From NCBI RefSeq assembly GCF_000002425.4, contig NC_037265.1, forward strand, positions 974,835 through 1,038,834: a DNA stretch of 64,000 nucleotides, written 5' to 3'. A program made the translations under genes and the position numbers. This document shows positions 51,001 through 62,551 of the stretch, piece after piece (the stretch's first letter is position 1; each line of letters starts with the position of its first letter). Below the pieces are notes generated by a model. That model saw only the letters and a program-made list of their open reading frames with translations. It had not been told where the DNA came from and searched no databases. This DNA is from Physcomitrium patens (taxonomy: Eukaryota > Streptophyta > Bryopsida > Funariales > Funariaceae).

Positions 51001-53115
51001 TATTTCCATTGTGATTATACCTTGTGAAAATTTATTTTATTTTATTTTATTTTATTTTGGTAATCTACTACTAAAAGATGTGGTCATCTAAGAGAAATTT
51101 TAATTATATTAAAATTTATACTTAAAATTTGAGATTTTATAGAGATTTGCAAGTAGTAGAATAATGGATTCATTATTTATTTATATGCTAATTAATATTT
51201 TGGCTTATATATGCAATCCTAGACTTTATTTAATATCTTGTTCAAAATGTAATGAAGTACTAGTAGTTTAGAAATGTTGATAAAAATAAATAGATAGATA
51301 TTTAAACTTTCTAAAAATATCTATGTTCTTGTAAATACTAAGTTACCTTATAATATAGAAACGTATATTTATCCACTAACATTTGGCTAAATAAGTTGTT
51401 GGAATGGTTATAGAATTAGTTTATTGTAACATACATGAGGACCATTGTATAGTGTGTTGTTATTTCTTTGATCTATTCTAGACTTCACAATATATTATAC
51501 ACTTAATGTAGAGGTGTACAACAAATAACTAAATATTGTATCTTATGATCTTTTTTATATCTTTATATGTCAGGATGATTATATATTTAATAATTACATA
51601 TTTGATTATATATATATAGATATATGTGTGTGTGTGTGTATATTTATACAAATATCTTTTAAGATTCATAAGTTAACTTGGCATGTCTTTTAGTAAACAT
51701 TTTTATTAAGAGTTGTTTAATTGAAAGATTTTAAAAGCCACCACATGTATTTGTCTTAATACAAGTAATTTAATGACAAATAAAATATCTGACATGAATA
51801 GAGACTTGCAAGACTTGTATGTGAAAATAAATGTATCTTACAAAAAATTGCAAATTAGTGAGATTTTAGATTAGGACATTCTTTAATAACAAGTAATGAA
51901 TTATGAAAAAAAATAAAATAAAAAAATACCAATAAACTTATTTAAGAGCTTCCAATTTTAACATAGTTTCTACTATATTTTTTTTTGATGTGCATCTAAT
52001 TAAACCAACCAAGATATCTATAGTCATTTAAATATTTTGTATTTGTTCTAATTAGATAAAAGTTAAGGAGATTATGCATTTTAAAACATTTTGTACTCTT
52101 AGATATATTAGAACATCTTTGCCACTATTCTCTTTGTGACTCACAAAGTTTACACCACTAAATATGGTGTTCTTTAGCATTCTAACATTAAAAGAGCATA
52201 AGCCACTCAATTTTGCATCTTTCACTACTATAGCTCTAAAAATTATAGATATCATTTTCAAAATAAAATATATCACTACTCAATTTAGTATTCATTGTAT
52301 AATATTTTAAAATATAATAATTTCTCTCCTATATATAAGGAACTATTTAATTCTATTTTTAAATATGTGCAAAATAAATTAAATTAAGAGTTAAACAATG
52401 TGAAAAAACTTTTCAAACAATTTAATTTATCTATGAAACCAATTTCAAATAATAACATGAATATTCTGGTAAGATTTGCACAATAAATTTTAAAGAATTT
52501 ATAACTTAAACAAACCTTTCATAATAGAAATTTTATTATCGAAATTGTGCTCCCAGAATTCAAAACAAAATTACCAGAATATGATACCAAACCTAGGCCG
52601 TCTTGAATTGTGACTAACTAATAGGAATGTCATTCCGTGCACAAATCTACGATTTGTTCAGATTTTCAGTTCACATGTTGAAATCCACTTTATTTCCTCG
52701 TCCATTTCCACCTGGCTCCTTAACCACGACATAATGTCACAAATGACTCTCAATTCATTCAATTATTATTATTATTATTATTTCCCTCTTAGCATTCTCG
52801 CATCTTCTACAGCTAAAATATATTCTTGTGTGCAACACAAAAAATATGAAGAGTCCCGTCTGACTAAAATTTCAAAATCACATTGAATGAAGTCATTCTA
52901 ACCCAAAGAACAATAGGTACACCTTTGAGGTTGCTTTCAAAATCTGATAAACATGCGGAATTTCTCTTATCATGACTTCTCAAGAACATCGCAAGTACTC
53001 AGCGCCAAATTATTTCTATACAGAAACTAAACTATGAGATGGGCCGACAAATCAGGGCATTGACGTCCTGGAATCTCATAGTACTAATTTCCAAAATGTT
53101 TCAATGATCTCTAAA
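48005..53115. other. Intergenic DNA between host genes, with microsatellites
   Basis: No gene could be supported. 48005-49500 is host-like in composition and holds a 95-codon frame without a motif (48330-48617). From about 49800 to 52550 the DNA is AT-rich. It contains a T tract (50331-50357), TA/CA/TG dinucleotide tracts (50626-50660, 50721-50775, 51608-51642), a TTTTA repeat (51026-51057) and a TTA repeat (52764-52782). Confidence 0.6.
50721..50775. repeat. Compound (TG)n(TA)n microsatellite
   Basis: Alternating TG followed by alternating TA with small interruptions. Confidence 0.9.
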
Positions 53116-56100
53116 TTAATTTGGATTTGACGGATGCACCACTTGTGATGGGCTTCTTCCTACAAGGGCAGGAGCACGCGAACGACTTGAAGAGCCTGCA
53201 AATACAGTGATTTAGTTAGTACAAATAAAAGCGATCAATGACTTCATCCTTAAGCAGGCTGGAGAAGAATCCACACATTTTACAAGGTATAAACAGGACA
53301 GGAATCAATGTCTTTGCAGGCATGAAGCGACAAGGAATACAATAGATTAAAGGTGCATTACTATAAAGGGAATAATTGAGGCGCAATTAATTACCATGAG
53401 AAGCACCAATCGTATGTAATCGGTGTCTATTCCATCTTGGCAGAACATTTGCCCGTTCTTCCCAACTTCGTTCAAAGGCTGGTACCTCATCTGCATAATA
53501 ATTGCAGCAGAGTCAATAGTGTATTATAAAAGTACCATATATATAAGCATAAGGAGTGGGTCACACGTTAGTCGAAGTCCTAATTCTTCACTCAAAATCT
53601 TGAAGATAAACCCTCTGTCAGATCCTACGCACGCCCATATCTATTGTAAAGTCTCTTGGTCCATATTGTTACCTTCTTGTAAGTTGTGAAGTATTTCCAT
53701 TGCGTGTTCACGCCCCTCAGAAGTGCGTTTACGTGCAATTGTACGTCCCTGCAGTGGAAACTAGTCAAAACTAGATCTGATGAAAACTCCGTGACCAGCG
53801 GAGCTACTGTACTACAAGGTTCCATCAACTTGAAATGAACATGGTATATAACAGGAGTAGGTGACTTCTACCAGGCTTCGAATATTTCAAGCTATCACTT
53901 ACCCCATGGAAGTGGATTACAACTTCCACAGCTAAAAGACCCACCTGGGTGGTATCCAAAACCCATGTCCACATACACGCATCAACAGTTCATCCACAGC
54001 TAAATCATGTCAAGCTCCTAAAGAGTTATCAGAATAGACCTTCAATACCACACAAAGAGCAACTTGATAGCCCGAGAAACGTCAACTTGACATTACTGTT
54101 TTCACCACATGAAACAGTTTGTACCAAACAAAATGAATACATGTATCTTTACCTTCACGCCGAGTCCCCTGGAAACGCGTTTTAATTCATGGCCGCTTGT
54201 AGAATCCTTCTCTTGAAATTCCTCCTCTATACTCTGAACTCACAGGACCAGTTAAGAGTCCATGGTCAAATGTTTCCCACACATTAAACCTCGCATGATT
54301 CATTTAGAAAATAAGCATCACATACAAGAAGGAACGTTGCTGAAACCTCCAACTAAAGCGGCAAAAATAGTGTACATGTCAGAGGATTGAACAAGCTTTG
54401 GTGAAGAGGACTCACTCCATCTGGACCCAAACGTCTGGCTGCAGAGGAAGAGTAATAAGTACCATTGGGCCCTCCATAGGAGACAGAAGAGCACTGAAAG
54501 CTGGAAAAACTGCTACTATTATTTATCACTGGAAGAGGACCAGCTTTAACGACACTCTGGAGGGGGCGAAGCTGTTCCTGCGGCTCTGCTGCGAACCACA
54601 TCAGAATACATCAGTGAGAATCAGCCCAGCGAAAATTGATTACGTCGAGAAGGATAAACGCAGCAAAGAAAAAGAGGAGCAACAGATGATCACATAAATA
54701 GTAAAGTCATGACGAAACACCAGTACATAAGAAAGGATGGAAATCAAGAAGGATACCACAACTACTGTGACCACAGCCATAGTATTTCCCTCTAAATAAG
54801 ATAATATATCATACTGCAAGACTTCAACAATTCTTGAATAGGAAAAGCGACACCATGGAAACTGAAAAACAAAACCAGTGTACAAACCTGGCCTCACATC
54901 GTCGTCAGGGTGTTCGATTATGGGTTGCTGGCCTGGGTGAGAAGATACCCGAGCCTCAGTATCTGCATCCGAATCTGAGAGCTCCTCTATAATAGGGCCC
55001 CGCTGGTGAACTTGCTGTTTCAGATTCAATCAAGTCTGATTAAACGTTCGTAAGATATTTCTGAAATCAATATTTTATAATTTTAAAAAAAAAAACATTA
55101 TTCCAAAACTCTGACGCTGTGACCGCAATATGAATTCCTTCAATGCCGAAATAATAGTCGGTATCAATTTAAGAGAAAAACGAATCCACTCTCAATTTAA
55201 TTTTTAAAATGAGTATGATTCGATCTTGAGAGCAGAGAGCGCTGTTTCGATTCTCTATTATCAATCTCTGTTCTTGAGCTATAAGTACGTAGATCTAGAT
55301 TGAAAAACACACAATCCATCACTGAATTGTAAACCCTAAAACAAGAACATTGCATTTTTTGGAATCACTTGTCAATAAACGCACTAAAACTGCAAATTAG
55401 TACAAGTGACCAACGACATGCATGCACACAACACAATCTAAATTAAAGCAGAAGTTGGAACATCTGCCAAAATAAATAGTGGGCTAATGAAATCCTATGT
55501 GGCAAATACGTTAAACCCTAAAAACTAGTAGAAACATATACCTCCGTATGGAAACAGAACGAAGTAGACATCATGAAATCCGCGTACAAGGCTCATCAAC
55601 TTGGTTTCTTTTGAATCCGAGAAACTTAGTCACAAGGAACTCATCAGAAACCCCAAATTTATTAAACAGATACCCACCTCAAAATCACTGAATCACTAGC
55701 TAGTTGAAAATTTAAACCCTCCTTCAACAAAGGAAGGCGGTTGGTTGTAGACAGACATTCACATTACACTGACCGATTCCAAAGCGGAAACGCTGGAGTC
55801 TTTGAATTAGGGTTCGATTACAACTTCCCAGAAGCATTCGAATCATGCGAACGCCCCATAGTAAACTTACCTCTACACCAATTAATGAGTCGATCATGCC
55901 CATGATTTTCAAATTTGTACAAATACTCGTAAGCGACAATGAAAAGTGAACTTACAGGAGGACTATATGGTCGATCCTCGATGTAGTTACCAGGAGGGAC
56001 GTGAGGACGAGTAGCTATCTGATTCTGGAAAAAATTGCCACCAAGAAATCCTTGTTGATTCCCAAACAATCCCTGGCCACCAAAAATGCCCCCAAACGAC

Positions 56101-56243
56101 CTAGTGAAGAAGGGGTCGTTGAAGAAGGGATTGTTATCGAAGACGTCGAAAACGCTCCTCCCTCGCATCCCACCTCCAAAACCCATACCAAAATTCGCAA
56201 AAGGATCAGGGAAGTTCCCGAAACCTCCAAATCCACCCTCCAT
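53116..56243 (-). CDS. Myeloid leukemia factor (MLF) family protein, seven exons
   Basis: Minus-strand exons are 56243-55956, 55014-54888, 54588-54416, 54233-54153, 53748-53673, 53490-53395 and 53195-53116. Every junction is GT-AG, and the total of 921 nt is in one frame (306 residues). Residues 1-75 are Gly/Phe-rich, with the MLF-like FDVFDNNPFFNDPFF block (32-46). An acidic PIIEELSDSD segment follows (103-112). The core reads FQCSSVSYGGPNGTYYSS (about 169-186), RRLGPDG, EEEFQEKDSTSG, VSRGLG and then IARKRTSEGREHAMEILHNL (226-245), with an acidic DEVPAFERSW end. This is the conserved MLF order. The tail is Ser/Arg/Pro-rich. Animal MLF proteins shuttle between nucleus and cytoplasm and associate with DnaJ chaperones and transcription factors. 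The plant role is unclear. The start is the first ATG and opens the Gly/Phe-rich block. Confidence 0.9.
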
Positions 56244-56758
56244 GTCTGGACGATTCCCGTTACTATTCCCGTTGCCGTTGACGAAACCTCCCCACGAAGC
56301 AAGTCTTCACCGATTGAGCAAATTGAGGTGACAAGCCCTAAACAAACAAGTATGCTTGCGGCACTCATCCATCAACTGAAACGCAATAGCATTAGAAGTG
56401 CACAAGTGTGAGATTGAACCTGGGATTGAGTAGTAGTAGCAGCAGCAGCAGCACTTATGGGAGTGAGTGAAGCAGCTCCTCCTCCTTCGGTGCAGAAGTA
56501 GAAGAAGTAGACTCAACACCACTTGGCCATCTCCAGATACGACAACACACAAGTGTCGCCTTCTTCCTCCACCTCTTGCTACAAAGTGGATGAACATTTC
56601 ACGAATGAATGAATATATGAACGGATGAATGGGTGGATGAATGAATCTCATTTATGGTTCACATTTCATAAGTGCCATATAAGAAGTGGCAGAACTAGAT
56701 TAAACATCATGGTAAAGCATATCAAAAATCTTGTTGATTATTACATTGTAAGTAAAAA
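56244..56758 (-). promoter_or_regulatory. Leader/promoter interval between the MLF gene and an LTR
   Basis: About 515 bp separate the MLF start codon from the edge of the family A LTR. The interval is host-like and holds a short TAG/CAG trinucleotide run (about 56427-56450). No other gene is seen. Its native promoter must lie here or be supplied by the LTR upstream. No clear TATA box was identified. Confidence 0.5.
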
Positions 56759-56918
56759 TGTAATGGACACAAAATACAGACTTGAAATCTAACAAGAAGT
56801 TCAAGAAGAAATGGCAAAACTAGATTAAACAGATGAGTACAAGAACAACACCAGAAAGGTGAGCTAGAACTCCAAGAGATGTGTTGTCGAGACTGAAGAA
56901 CTCTTCAGCCTCGATCCC

Positions 56919-56926
56919 TATATATA
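56919..56926 (-). promoter_or_regulatory. TATA box of the family A 3' LTR
   Basis: TATATATA, 32 bp upstream of the predicted RNA start at 56894. The same spacing is found in the old family A LTR at 4975/5007. Confidence 0.75.
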
Positions 56927-56967
56927 CTCCTACTTAGGAAGCTTCTCGAGCTACTTCTATTAACTAG

Positions 56968-57233
56968 GAAGCTTCTAGAAGGTTCCAAAGGCTTCTTTTC
57001 TAGAAGGTTCTAGAAACTTCTCGAGCTACTTTTATTAACTAGGAAGCTTCTAGAAAGTTCCAGGGGATTCCTTTCTAAAAGCTTCTAGAAACTTCTCTTC
57101 TAGAAGGTTCCAGAGACTTCCTTTCTAGAAGCTTTTAGAAACTTCTCTCTAAAAGGTTCCAGAGGCTTCTCTTCTAGAAGGTTCCAGAGGCTTGTTTTCT
57201 AGAAGGTTCTAGAAACTTCTCTCTAGAAAGTTC
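56968..57233 (-). promoter_or_regulatory. Array of perfect heat-shock elements in the 3' LTR
   Basis: Heat-shock elements are alternating GAA and TTC units on a 5-bp period bound by trimeric heat-shock factors. Here at least seven runs have three or more perfect units: GAAGCTTCTAGAAGGTTC (4 units, 56968-56985), 56998-57020 (5 units), 57043-57060 (4), 57083-57095 (3), 57098-57110 (3), 57172-57184 (3) and 57197-57219 (5). Imperfect units fill the gaps. The array lies 40-310 bp upstream of the LTR TATA box. Binding is inferred, not shown. Confidence 0.8.
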
Positions 57234-57396
57234 TAAGGAATATGTCCCTAACATCATCCCCTCCTTTAGCTTCGAGGTCTCTGAGAAGCAATGTTGTTGA
57301 TCAGTACCAACGCAAGAAAATGAAGATCTGTCGCATAACTTCTGCTATGTACTCCAACTGTTGTTCACGAGGCAAGTGGTTCATCGACCCTTGAAG

Positions 57397-57630
57397 TCAA
57401 CTGTAGTAGCCCACGCCTTCGACTTCTGACCAAGCATGAACTTCCGTGTCCTCATTGTAAAATTGTCCTGCAAACACGCCTTCTGGTTGACCATCGTAAG
57501 CAGGCTCGATCTCAAATACGATCACCAGTGATCGGTTACTCGGTATCCTCCGTCGTCGTCGTGGTACATGTAATTCTTCATCTCGGAGTCGCCTTCGTGA
57601 GCTACTCGGTTGCGATACTCTGACTGGCAT
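57397..57630 (-). CDS. Small extra reading frame downstream of pol, conserved between element families
   Basis: A 77-codon frame between the chromodomain and the 3' LTR. The N-terminal third is basic (Arg-rich, SSSRRRLRDEEL and a run of Arg). The rest is acidic and compact: FEIEPAYDGQPEGVF, then FYNEDTEVHAW. No signal peptide, membrane segment, zinc finger or coiled coil is visible, so an envelope-like role is not supported. Related sequence occurs at the same place in three other copies in this window (about 4370-4620 plus, 38035-38350 plus, 32810-33170 minus). I do not recognise the family. It could instead be a terminal domain made by read-through or splicing from pol. Confidence 0.6.
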   Translation of the reverse strand: MPVRVSQPSSSRRRLRDEELHVPRRRRRIPSNRSLVIVFEIEPAYDGQPEGVFAGQFYNEDTEVHAWSEVEGVGYYS

Positions 57631-57800
57631 AGTATCTATCTCTTGGCTATCTATATCAAAAGACCAAACTACGATCTATCTTGGAGAAAATAACTACATC
57701 AACTATGAATTTTGCTGGTGCTCTCCCCTTTTCTTATATTGTTGGGAGAACAAGATTCAGAAAGAAGCTATCATCGAATTGATTTAGGTTTATCGGGATG

Positions 57801-60800
57801 TCATTGATGAAACTCCTGTACCTTTTGTGGCGCATTCGCAAGATTTTCAGCTGGCTCCCACGTTCGCTCATTAATGCCATAGCCGCACCAATGAACAAGA
57901 TATTCTAACTTTTCCCACCTTCGCCGTGAATCCAATACCTTTTCAACCTCGTATTCTTCGTGGTTCTCGATTTCAATACTAGGTGGCGGACATTGCACTC
58001 TTCCAGGAAAAAATGACTCTCGATAAGGTTCCAACAGAGAAACATGAAAGACTAGATGTACCTTCATAGAAGCCGATAACTCCAGCCGATATGCCACTGG
58101 ATTAATTTGCTTTTGGATGATAAATGGTCCCAATCTTCGATAGTCCAACTTATCACATGGTCGCTTGGTCTTGATATTTCATCGAAGAAGCCAGGCTTTG
58201 TCTCCAACTTTGAAAGTAGGTGCTGGATTCCGAAATCTATCTGCAGACGTCTTATAGGATTCTTGAGCGGATTGTAATTGAAGCTTCAACATAGTTTGAA
58301 GCTCTGATAGTTGCTTCACAAATCCTTCAGCTGCTGGATTGTTATTTGTTGACGGACTCAATAAATCAAGCTTTGGATGATACCCATAGTTGGAAAAGAA
58401 TGGTGTTTGTTGAGTCGACGCATGGAGGGTGTTGTTATATGCAAACTCGGCTAGTGATAGATATGCAGTCCAGTCGTCTTGCTGATAGTTGATGCTGCAT
58501 CGTAAGTATTGCTCCAAGACTTGGTTCACCCGTTCCGTTTGGCCATCAGTTTGAGGATAAAAAGCTGAAGAAAGCTTGATATCCACCTTCAATATCCCAA
58601 AGAGAGATCTCCAAAACTTTGACACGAACTGGGTACCTCGATCTGATATGATATCATCTGGTAGTCCATGATATCGATACACATTATCGAGAAAGAGTCT
58701 TGCTGTGACTTCACTGGACGATGTCTTCTTACAAGGAACAAAGTGTGCCATCTTCGTAAGCCGATCTACCACGACAAAGATGCTGTCAAATGAGTTTGAT
58801 GATGGCAAGTCCGTGATGAAGTCCATAGAAATTGAAGACCATGGTCGACGTGGAATTGGCAATGGCTGTAGAAGTCCATAAGGGCGATGCCGAGGATTCT
58901 TAGATCTTAAACAGATGTCACAAGAGAGGACAAAATCTTTCACATCCTTCCACATTTGGGACCACCAAAAATCTCGAGAAATAAGCTCCAAGGTCTTATT
59001 GAATCTAAAATGTCTCGCACCTAGAAAATCATGGCGAGATTGAAGAACTCGGAGTCGTGCTAGTCCTTTTGGAATGTACAATCGCTCTTCAAAGTATAAA
59101 AGATCTCCCTCCACCTTGAACTTGTCGTCATTGGTACGTTGCTTGATATCAATGGCTACTGAATCTTTAATGGTCATAGCACGTACCTGGTTTAGGAAGT
59201 CAGCATCAAATGATACAATAGTAGCACAAAGTTGAAATCTCTCTGGCTTCAATAACGTTGTACATTGTTGATCAAACGCTGCTTCTCCAGCCTTTGGTGT
59301 AAGATATGATCTTCTTGATAAAGCATCGGATAGTCCTTGCTGCCTTCCAGGTCGATAAGTGATAACAAAATCAAATCTAGATAGCGACATATTCCATCGA
59401 GCTTGACGCCGATTTAAAACTCGAGCCGTCATGAAATACTCCAAATTCTTGTGATCCGTATATACGGTTACTGGATGTGCAGCTCCTTCAAGAAAGTGAC
59501 GCCATTCTTCGAAAGAATCCACTATAGCAAGAAGTTCCTTATCGTGGATCTCATAATTGATTTCAGCAGTAGAAAACTTCTGAGAATAGAATGCAATTGG
59601 ATGGAGATTCTTATCTTCACTCATTTGTGAAAGCACAACTCTCAAAGCAAAATCTGAAGCATCAGTTTCTAAATAGAAGGCCTTTGTAAAGTCTGGATGT
59701 ACCAAAATTGGAGCTGTAGTAAATGCTGTCTTCAAATCTTGAAACGCCTTCTCCGCCAAAGGTCCCCATTCCAACTTATCTTTGCATGTTAATCGAGTGA
59801 GAGGAGCAGCAACTTGAGAATAATTCTTGATGAAGATCCGATAGAAGTTAGCAAAACCAAGAAAGCATTGTACGTCTCTAACCGTCTTCGGAACCTCCCA
59901 AGACATGATTGCTTCTACTTTCTTGGGATCCATCTTCAACCTTTTGTAGTCGCAATGAACCCCAAAAATTCCATCTCCGTCTGGTGAAATAAACACTTTT
60001 CTAATTTGGCATATAGTCCTCGCTTGCGTAGTTTCTCCAAGACCAAACGAACATGCTCCTCATGCTCTTCCTCGTTTTTAGAGAATATTAGAATATCGTC
60101 CAAGTAGATGACAACAAAATCATCAAGGTGTTCTCGAAAGATGTCATTCATCATATGTTGGAAAACCGCTGGAGCATTGGTAAGACCAAAAGGCATGACA
60201 TTATATTCGAAATGACCATACCTTGTACGGAATGCTGTCTTCCACTCATCTCCTTCCTTGATTCGTACGAGATTATAAGCTCCCCTTAGATCAATTTTTG
60301 TAAAGATCTTCGCACGTCCAAGTTGTTCTAAGAGACTAGAAATCAAAGATAATGGGTAACGATTTTTCTTTGTTACCTTGTTGAAGCCTCGATAGTCCAC
60401 ACACATCCGTAATGATCCATCTTTCTTCTTCACAAATAAGATGGGTGCTCCAGCTGATGATTTTGAATGACGAATGAAGTTCTTGGCTAGATTCTCGTCG
60501 ATGTACTTTCGTAACTCTACCAACTCCATTTGCGATAGATTGTAGATTGAGCCAAAAGGTGGTTGTGCTCCTTCTTGCAAGTCTATGGTACAATCATATG
60601 GTTGGTGTTCCGGTAGTATGTCGGCGTTCTTCTTTTGAAACACGTCTTCAAAATCTTTATATCGCTCCGGTATACTTGCTGTTGAGATCTTCTCTTCGGT
60701 AGTTGGAGCCGCATAAATGACAAATGGAGTGCCTTCCTTAGATGATCTTATAAACGCTCTTGCTCCAATGAATAAGGATTTCTTTTTTCGAGGTTTTTTA

Positions 60801-61240
60801 CTAGGTTTTTTCTTGGGTGGTTTTGTGGGAAAAGTCATCTTCTGCAACCTCCAATCTATCAATGGATTATGTTTTTCCAACCAAGAAAGACCAAGAATAA
60901 TAGGATTTGATGGGGTTCTAATAATATTAAAAATAATATGACTACTATGGTCTTTAAACGTTACTTCTATAGGTTTTGATTCATGGGTGATGCTACCAGA
61001 CAATAAAGGTCGCCCATCTATGACCTCAACATGAACAGGTTTTGATTTTTGTACTAAAGGGATCTTATGACGCTTTGCAAATTCTTCGACTAAAAAACAA
61101 GCAGATCCTCCTGAGTCTAGTAGTGCTAAGGTTCTCAGTTTTTGAGGGCCGATAAACAGAGGGATTGTAAAACAAAGTGCAAGTTGGGCAGAAAGAAAGG
61201 AACCTGATTGTTGTTGGGATATTTCATTGTCCAGCCGCAC
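57801..61240 (-). pseudogene. Family A pol: protease, RT, RNase H, integrase, chromodomain
   Basis: Protease with LLDSGGSACF (catalytic Asp near 61116). Reverse transcriptase (about 60600-59950) has KKKDGSLRMCVDYR, MPFGLTNAP and the catalytic YLDDILIFSK. RNase H (about 59750-59350) has LETDASDFALRVVLSQ and YTDHKNLEYF. Integrase has an HHCC finger (CDICLRSKNPRHR, near 58880-58920), a core with MDFITDLP and SDRGTQFVSKFW, DIKLSSAFYPQTDGQTERVN, and a GPY/F module near 58130. The chromodomain (about 57800-57960) has VLDSRRR, LEYLVHWCGY and RTWEPAENL. The order defines a chromovirus. It looks nearly whole but has a few breaks. Confidence 0.92.
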
Positions 61241-61309
61241 GGTTCCTACTGTGGCTGGGCATCTTCGTTTTCCTGAACAAATACTCCCCTAGTCTTGACT
61301 ATGCCTCGG

Positions 61310-62271
61310 TTTTGCTTTTTGAGGTAGTTTCCGACTTTGTGGCCTTCTCCACCGCAATACAAGCATAAATTTTCTTCCATACGTCACTTTTTTTCTTCTA
61401 TAGTAAGAGATTTGATACGTACCGCATCAATTTGCATGTCTTCCACCTCTGAATGTGAATTCACACTGCTTGTCGACATAGTTGGAGCATGGCGAATTGT
61501 ATGTTGTCTTGAGCGTTGGTCTTGGTGACGTTGGAATAGGCGATTATCGCACTTCACAGCTTGGCTAATGGCTTCATTGAGCGTTCGTGGATCAAGAAGA
61601 GTTAACAGCAAATCCTTCACATCATCTCTTAAACCCCAATAGAATTGACTCATCAACGCTTCTTCATCCCAATTGATGTCGCATACTAATTGCCTGAAAT
61701 CCGAAGCATAGACTGATGTAGAACGCATCCCCTGTCGTAGCGACCGGATCTTTGTTGTAGCCCATCGAACCTTATCATGTTCACCAAATGCTTCCGCAAA
61801 TGCTTCTAAAAAGGTTTCAAAGTTGTTTAATATGGATGATCGTTTTTCAAACAAAGGAGCAAACCATGATAGAGCTTGACCCGTAAGTAAGGTTCCAACA
61901 AGCCCAACACGTGACTCCTCCGTTGGATATCGTTCGGGCTGTAAAACTGTTATCAACCTGATTTGATTGACGAATCCTCGAAACTTGGAACGTGTTCCAT
62001 CAAACTTATCTGGAAGGCTAACTCGAGGCTCCTTATGTTGTAGAACTAGTGGTTCTTGTCGAACCTGAGGTAAAGTTGTTTCTCCAAGTGCCGAAATTTG
62101 AGGCTGGTGTAGTTTAGATTGTGCTATCCCAGATACTCCATCATTATGAAGCCTTGCCACCACTCCTTCAATCTCTGCAGTTCTTTGTGATAACGTAGCG
62201 AGGGCATTCATAATAGCATCTAACTTAGACTCCGAACTTTCTATCATACTAATGTCTTGACCTCCGGCCAT
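61310..62271 (-). pseudogene. Family A gag region
   Basis: Starts MAGGQDISMIESSESKLDA, with a helical, heptad-like N-terminus. A capsid domain follows with LPDKFDGTRSKFRGFVNQI (near 61980-62040) and VGTLLTGQALSWFAPL. A C-terminal CLYCGGEGH zinc-knuckle segment lies near 61320-61380. It binds element RNA and builds the virus-like particle in related elements. The homologous family B gag is at 30799-31765. It belongs to an element with a few breaks. Confidence 0.85.
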
Positions 62272-62538
62272 TCTAAAAGAAGGACAAAAATGACCCTATA
62301 AGAGGCAATATTGGTTTATAGGAGGGTAATCCACAACCTATAAAATGCCTTAAGAATTTCAAGAAGAGGGGTAATTCACTCTCTCCAAGAAGAATAAGAC
62401 TCCAATATTGTAACAGAAGAAGTATCAGTTTAGAAGAGGGTAATCCACAACCTCTAAAAAATGCTAGTATACCTTCAAGTAGAGGGATAATCCACACTCT
62501 ACTAAGAAAGAACTAGCTTTGATATCTCAAGTTAGTGT

Positions 62539-62549
62539 AGTCTCGACAA
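62539..62549 (-). promoter_or_regulatory. Self-priming primer-binding site (family A)
   Basis: Reads TTGTCGAGACT on the minus strand, beginning two bases inside the 5' LTR edge. It is the exact reverse complement of AGTCTCGACAA, the predicted first 11 nt of the transcript in the 3' LTR (56884-56894) and in the old family A LTR (5007-5017). The 5' LTR copy at 62677-62687 pairs less well. No tRNA-type site is seen at this position. Confidence 0.78.
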
Positions 62550-62551
62550 AC

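Larger units (their letters stand above)
56759..57253 (-). repeat. 3' LTR of the young family A element
   Basis: 495-bp LTR. In element orientation it has U3 with the heat-shock-element array (56968-57233), a TATA box (56919-56926) and a predicted RNA start (56894, AGTCTCGACAA), then R/U5 to 56759. Confidence 0.93.

Noticed and set aside
56307-56651. 114-codon minus-strand frame upstream of the MLF start
   Set aside because: Mostly trinucleotide-repeat translation (Arg/Cys/Tyr runs) ending in the MLF leader. No splice-compatible link to MLF exon 1.
56940-57240. Regularly spaced short repeats considered as a CRISPR-like array
   Set aside because: Plant nuclear context, spacing of 5 bp between GAA/TTC units, and location in LTR U3. 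A heat-shock-element array explains it.
57397-57630. Extra frame considered as an envelope-like gene
   Set aside because: No signal peptide, transmembrane helix, fusion peptide or glycosylation-rich ectodomain, and only 77 residues.
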